Shown here: positions 60,553 to 64,000 of the stretch, in pieces
Numbering within the stretch: position 1 is the first letter of the stretch
Layout: each line of letters opens with the position of its first letter
DNA from: Roseibaca sp. Y0-43
GTDB lineage: Bacteria > Pseudomonadota > Alphaproteobacteria > Rhodobacterales > Rhodobacteraceae
Assembly: GCF_020667835.1 (NCBI RefSeq)
Contig: NZ_JAFMPR010000008.1
Span: 1-64,000 of the forward strand
Length of the DNA: 64,000 nt
Direction of reading: 5' to 3'
The notes under the pieces: generated by a model
Seen by the model: only the letters and a program-made list of their open reading frames with translations
Told to the model about the DNA's origin: nothing
Databases searched by the model: none
Translations under genes and position numbers: made by a program

Positions 60553-61947
60553 TCAGGCCAGCTTGCGGCGCCGAGAGACCTCGATATCCAACTCGGTGAT
60601 CTTCTTGCGCAGGGTGTTGCGGTTGATGCCCAGAAGCTCTGCACAGCGGGCCTGGTTGCCCCCGGTCGCATCCAGCGCGATCTCGATCAGCGGTATCTCT
60701 ATTTCGCGCAGGATGCGGGCATATAGCCCCGGCTGCGGCAGATCCTGCCCGTGCAGGTCGAAATAGCGGCGCAAGTGCCGCGCCGTGGACTCGGACAGCG
60801 ATTCGCCGCCCATGTCTTCGCCGAAAGACACGGCAGAGGGCTGGCTTTTCAGCGCCATTTCCATCTCTGCGCGGGCGATGATCTGGTCCTGCCCTGTCAG
60901 CGTCAGGCGGCGCAGCGTGTTTTGCAACTGGCGCACATTGCCGGGCCATGAATAGCCGCGCACCAGTTCCAGCGCCTCTGGCGACAATTCGCGCGAGGTG
61001 GCACCATCATCGGCGGCCTGCGACAGGAAATGCCGTGCCAAGGGTTCCAGATCGTCGATCCGCTCGCGCAGGGCGGGCACGGACAGTGTGACGCCGCTGA
61101 GCCGATAATACAGGTCTTCGCGCAGGCTGCCTTCGCCCATGGATTGCGCGAGGTTGGTCTGCGCGGTGGCCATGATGCGCGGGCCGTCATCGGGCAGGCT
61201 GTCTAGCAGGCGGGCCACGCGAAGCTGCGCATCGGCGTCGTAAGAGGCCAGCTCATCCAGCAAGAGAGAGCCCGAGCGCACCCGCGACACCAGCGCTTGC
61301 GCGGCATCGGGGCTGCGGAAATCTTCCGCCGTGGCAGAGATGAAGGGCTGGCCGCGCCGGTCCGACAGATCGTGCAAGGTGCGCGCGATCAGCGATTTCC
61401 CGGTGCCGGATTCGCCGGTTATCAGCACCGGCATGGTCGAATTCATCACCCGCGCGATCAGGCGATACAGTTCCTGCATGACCGGCGTGCGCCCGACCAG
61501 CGGCAGCCCTTCCATGCTGGACATGTCGCCTCGCGGCGCGGGTTTGGGCGCGGCATCCGCCTGCGCCGAGGCGGCGACCAGCTTGCGGTTCTTCATCGCC
61601 GTGCCCGCGCGTTTCAGAAGGTCCGGCAGGTCGAAGGGTTTGGGCAGGTAATCATGCGCATCGACCTCGTTGGCCTGAATGGCCGTCATGATCGTGTTCT
61701 GCGCCGAGATCACGATCACCGGCAGATCGGGCCGTTCCTGGCTGATCTTGGGGATCATCTCTATCCCGTTGCCATCGGGCATCATCACATCGGTGATGAC
61801 CAGATCGCCCCGCCCTTCCTCGACCCAGCGCATCAGCGTGGTCAGGCTGGAGGTGGCATGCACCTTGCAGCCCGCCCGTGTCAGCGCTTGGGTCAGCACC
61901 GTGCGGATGGTGCGATCGTCATCGGCAACCAGAACCGTGCCATCCAT
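60553..61947 (-). CDS. ntrC: Nitrogen regulator NtrC (without GAFTGA)
   Basis: 464 aa. Receiver Asp53 in [15 protein letters not shown]+ domain with GESGTGKS (178-185) and a drifted Walker [13 protein letters not shown] (about 226-237). The region between these motifs is shortened and has no GAFTGA loop. C-terminal Fis HTH ([22 protein letters not shown]). Rhodobacter capsulatus NtrC likewise lacks GAFTGA and activates sigma70 promoters. Start overlaps the ntrB stop by one base. Confidence 0.95.
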   Translation of the reverse strand: MDGTVLVADDDRTIRTVLTQALTRAGCKVHATSSLTTLMRWVEEGRGDLVITDVMMPDGNGIEMIPKISQERPDLPVIVISAQNTIMTAIQANEVDAHDYLPKPFDLPDLLKRAGTAMKNRKLVAASAQADAAPKPAPRGDMSSMEGLPLVGRTPVMQELYRLIARVMNSTMPVLITGESGTGKSLIARTLHDLSDRRGQPFISATAEDFRSPDAAQALVSRVRSGSLLLDELASYDADAQLRVARLLDSLPDDGPRIMATAQTNLAQSMGEGSLREDLYYRLSGVTLSVPALRERIDDLEPLARHFLSQAADDGATSRELSPEALELVRGYSWPGNVRQLQNTLRRLTLTGQDQIIARAEMEMALKSQPSAVSFGEDMGGESLSESTARHLRRYFDLHGQDLPQPGLYARILREIEIPLIEIALDATGGNQARCAELLGINRNTLRKKITELDIEVSRRRKLA

Positions 61948-63053
61948 CAGGAAAGCTCCTCTGTTAGATCGTCGCGGTCCCTCGATTCTGGGGCGCGCGG
62001 AAGGGAAACACGAAACACTGTCTGTCCGGGGCGGCTGTCGACCGACACCCAGCCATCATGCGCGGCAATGATCTTGGACACCAGCGCCAGCCCCAGCCCG
62101 GTGCCATTCTCGCGGCCCGACACGAAGGGGTCAAAGACCTCGGCGGCGATGGCGGGCGGCAGACCGGGGCCATCGTCGATGATCTCGACATGGATGGGCA
62201 GCGCGATGTCAGAGCCGTCGGCGGCGCGCACGCGCAGCGAATGCTCGAAAAAGGTGCGAATGCGGATCGTGCCGCCATTGGGCTGCGCTTGGCCTGCGTT
62301 TTTCAGCAAGTTCAGGAAGACCTGCAACAACTGGTCGCCATCGGCCCAAACGGGGGGCAAGGACGGGTCATAGGCATCCTCTATGCGCATATGCGCGGCA
62401 AAGCCCACTTCGGCAGAGCGACGCGCGCGTTCGAGGATGTCGTGAATATTGATCGGCCGGCAGGAAGGCGGGCGCTGGTTGCCGAATTGCTCGACCTGGT
62501 CCAGCAGGTTCACGATGCGCTGGGTTTCGGCCACGATCAGGTCGGTCAACTCGCGGTCGCGCGGCTCCAGCCCCATGGAAAGAAGCTGCGCCGCACCGGT
62601 AATCCCCGCCAGCGGGTTCTTGATTTCATGCGCCAGCATTTGCGACATGCCGATCGCCGAGCGCGCGGCATGGCGAATGCCGTCGGCCTGCCCCAGCTTG
62701 CCCGCGATCTCGCGCGGGGTGACAAGCATCAGGACCAGTTCGGGCCGGTCCACCAGCGGCGCAAGCTGGATAGAGCAGATCACCGGCTTGCGGGTGCCGA
62801 TGACCACGGCGGCATCGTTGATGAAGACCGCCGCGCGGTTGCTGCGGCACCGCTCCAGCGCGCGGTCAATCTCGGCATCCACCTGCATGAGCTGGCCCAG
62901 CGAGCGGCCCAACACCGCGCGGCGCGACAGGCTGAGGAACTGCTCTGCCGCCGGGTTGCAATCGGCCACGCATTCCATTTCGTCGACATGGCCCACCATG
63001 AAGGCCGGTGCGGGCAAGGCGGCCCAGATGGACCCGGTGGCGGGCGGCGTCAT
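61947..63053 (-). CDS. ntrB: Nitrogen sensor kinase NtrB
   Basis: 368 codons from ATG 63053, overlapping the dusB stop (ATGA); a large upstream in-frame extension is the dusB shadow. Soluble. PAS domain (about 10-115), phospho-acceptor His142 in [20 protein letters not shown], and HATPase ([32 protein letters not shown]). Controls NtrC through P-II signalling. Confidence 0.95.
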   Translation of the reverse strand: MTPPATGSIWAALPAPAFMVGHVDEMECVADCNPAAEQFLSLSRRAVLGRSLGQLMQVDAEIDRALERCRSNRAAVFINDAAVVIGTRKPVICSIQLAPLVDRPELVLMLVTPREIAGKLGQADGIRHAARSAIGMSQMLAHEIKNPLAGITGAAQLLSMGLEPRDRELTDLIVAETQRIVNLLDQVEQFGNQRPPSCRPINIHDILERARRSAEVGFAAHMRIEDAYDPSLPPVWADGDQLLQVFLNLLKNAGQAQPNGGTIRIRTFFEHSLRVRAADGSDIALPIHVEIIDDGPGLPPAIAAEVFDPFVSGRENGTGLGLALVSKIIAAHDGWVSVDSRPGQTVFRVSLPRAPESRDRDDLTEELS

Positions 63054-64000
63054 GCGGCCACCTCTTGCACCGGGGTCAGCAGATCGGGCAGCAGTGCCAA
63101 GACGCGCGCCGGGTCTGTCGCGGTCAGCGCGGCACGGCGCGCGCCCGCGCAGCCGCAAGCGGCATCTGCATACCAGCCCAGATGCTTGCGCGCGACCCGC
63201 AGGCCCAGATCGCGGCCATAAAAGGCCAGTATCGCCTCGTAATGGCCGGCCACCAGATCGACCAGCGCGGCCCCTTCCGGGGCTTGCGGCACGGGGCGGC
63301 CCGCCAGATCGGCGGCGATCTGCGCCAGAAGCCATGGACGGCCCTGCGCCCCGCGCCCCACCATCACGCCCGCCGCACCCGATTGCGCCAGCGCCTGACG
63401 CGCGCGCAGGGGCGAAGTGATGTCGCCATTGGCAATAACCGGCACATCGACCGCGCGCACCACCGGCGCAATCGCCGCCCAATCGGCTTGGCCCTTGTAG
63501 AACTGGCAGCGCGTGCGCCCGTGGATCGTGACCATCCGCACGCCCGCATCGGCCGCGCGGCGCGCAAGCTGGGGCGCGTTCAGGCAATCCTCATCCCAGC
63601 CCAGCCGGGTTTTCAGCGTAACGGGCAGGTCCACCGCGCCCACCACCGCGTCAATCAGCGACAGCGCATGATCCAGATCGCGCATCAGCGCCGACCCCGA
63701 CAGCCCACCCACGACCTTCTTCGCGGGACAACCCATGTTGATGTCGATGATCCGCGCGCCCTGATCGGCCACCATGCGCGCGGCTTCCGCCATCCACCAC
63801 GCATCGCGCCCGGCCAGTTGCACGGCGGTTCCGCCATCGGTCAGGTCCAGTTCCGCTTTGGCGCGGGTCGAGGGGCGCGCGCGGACCATATCCTCGCTTG
63901 CGACCATTTCCGACACCACCAGCGACGCCCCGAACCCGGCCACGACCCGCCGGAACGGCAGGTCCGTGATCCCGGCCATTGGGGCCAGAATCACCGGCAG
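63050..64000 (-). CDS. dusB: tRNA-dihydrouridine synthase DusB (N-terminus outside window)
   Basis: Reads to the right edge in frame (LPVILAPMAGITDLPFR), so the first residues are beyond 64000. FMN-binding TIM barrel: DINMGCPAKKVVGGLSGSALMRD carries the catalytic Cys; VTIHGRTRCQFYKGQADW and VPVIANGDITSP are conserved. Reduces uridines in tRNA. The nifR3-ntrB-ntrC-ntrY-ntrX order is classical for Alphaproteobacteria. Confidence 0.94.
   Translation of the reverse strand: MPVILAPMAGITDLPFRRVVAGFGASLVVSEMVASEDMVRARPSTRAKAELDLTDGGTAVQLAGRDAWWMAEAARMVADQGARIIDINMGCPAKKVVGGLSGSALMRDLDHALSLIDAVVGAVDLPVTLKTRLGWDEDCLNAPQLARRAADAGVRMVTIHGRTRCQFYKGQADWAAIAPVVRAVDVPVIANGDITSPLRARQALAQSGAAGVMVGRGAQGRPWLLAQIAADLAGRPVPQAPEGAALVDLVAGHYEAILAFYGRDLGLRVARKHLGWYADAACGCAGARRAALTATDPARVLALLPDLLTPVQEVAA

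Noticed and set aside
58322-60766. An 814-codon plus-strand open frame opposite ntrY
   Set aside because: NtrY domains are unmistakable on the other strand; the long antisense frame shows only His/Gln/Arg-rich shadow sequence.

Overview
The window is chromosomal DNA from a phototrophic alphaproteobacterium, almost certainly a member of the Rhodobacteraceae (Rhodobacterales). The evidence is the high-GC sequence, the densely overlapping operons (many ATGA junctions), the PpsR/PpaA regulators, the puhA-puhB-puhC-acsF-puhE-hemA-cyc order, crtA (spheroidene monooxygenase), and the alphaproteobacterial block dusB-ntrB-ntrC-ntrY-ntrX-trkA-trkH-hfq-hflX. I cannot name the genus from sequence alone.

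Layout. (1) 1-9.5 kb holds housekeeping and accessory genes: an AT-richer DUF6680-like gene with a disturbed start, a DUF3422 protein, rlmJ, a VCBS-repeat exported protein, cmk, moaA, a lipoprotein, a tail-anchored unknown, a YmdB-type phosphodiesterase, a class I glutamine amidotransferase-like hydrolase, a small membrane-anchored cytochrome c and an unknown 148-aa protein. (2) 9.6-42.4 kb is a photosynthesis gene cluster. Its minus-strand unit is crtA-bchI-bchD-bchO. Divergent from it are crtI-crtB and tspO. Then come the minus-strand unit bchG-pucC-like-bchP-idi, the unit bchE-bchJ, and ppaA-ppsR. Divergent from ppaA is the long superoperon bchF-N-B-H-L-M-lhaA-puhA-B-C-bciE-like-acsF-puhE-hemA, followed by the cytochrome c2-type gene and a strong terminator. 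(3) 42.5-52 kb holds an unknown conserved protein, a GapR-type protein, hpaR, a putR/putA proline catabolism pair, a DUF815 ATPase with tatABC, and a diguanylate cyclase. (4) 52.1-64 kb is the Ntr/Trk/Hfq block, running off the right edge inside dusB.

How the genes work together. HemA makes 5-aminolevulinate. BchHDI inserts Mg, BchM methylates, and two alternative cyclases (O2-independent BchE and O2-dependent AcsF) close ring E. BchNBL, BchF, BchG and BchP then carry the chlorin toward esterified bacteriochlorophyll. CrtB, CrtI and CrtA supply steps of the spheroidene/spheroidenone pathway. LhaA, PuhA, PuhB, PuhC and PuhE build the reaction-centre/LH1 complex, and the c2-type cytochrome is its likely electron donor. 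Control is visible in the DNA: five perfect TGT-N12-ACA PpsR palindromes plus one imperfect copy lie in front of crtA/crtI, bchG, bchE, ppaA and bchF, and an FNR-type box lies upstream of bchE.

The cluster is incomplete. bchC, bchXYZ, the puf genes and crtC-F are absent although both flanks are non-photosynthetic, so a second locus is expected. The most interesting points for follow-up are the bchE promoter architecture, a PpsR that appears to lack one of its two redox cysteines, NtrC and NtrX that both lack the GAFTGA sigma54 loop, an apparent non-canonical CTG start for hflX, a dispersed hairpin repeat found at operon junctions with a related hairpin in the BchB coding sequence, and operator-like palindromes near putA, the diguanylate cyclase and two unknown genes. 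I did not see a wholly new multi-gene system.
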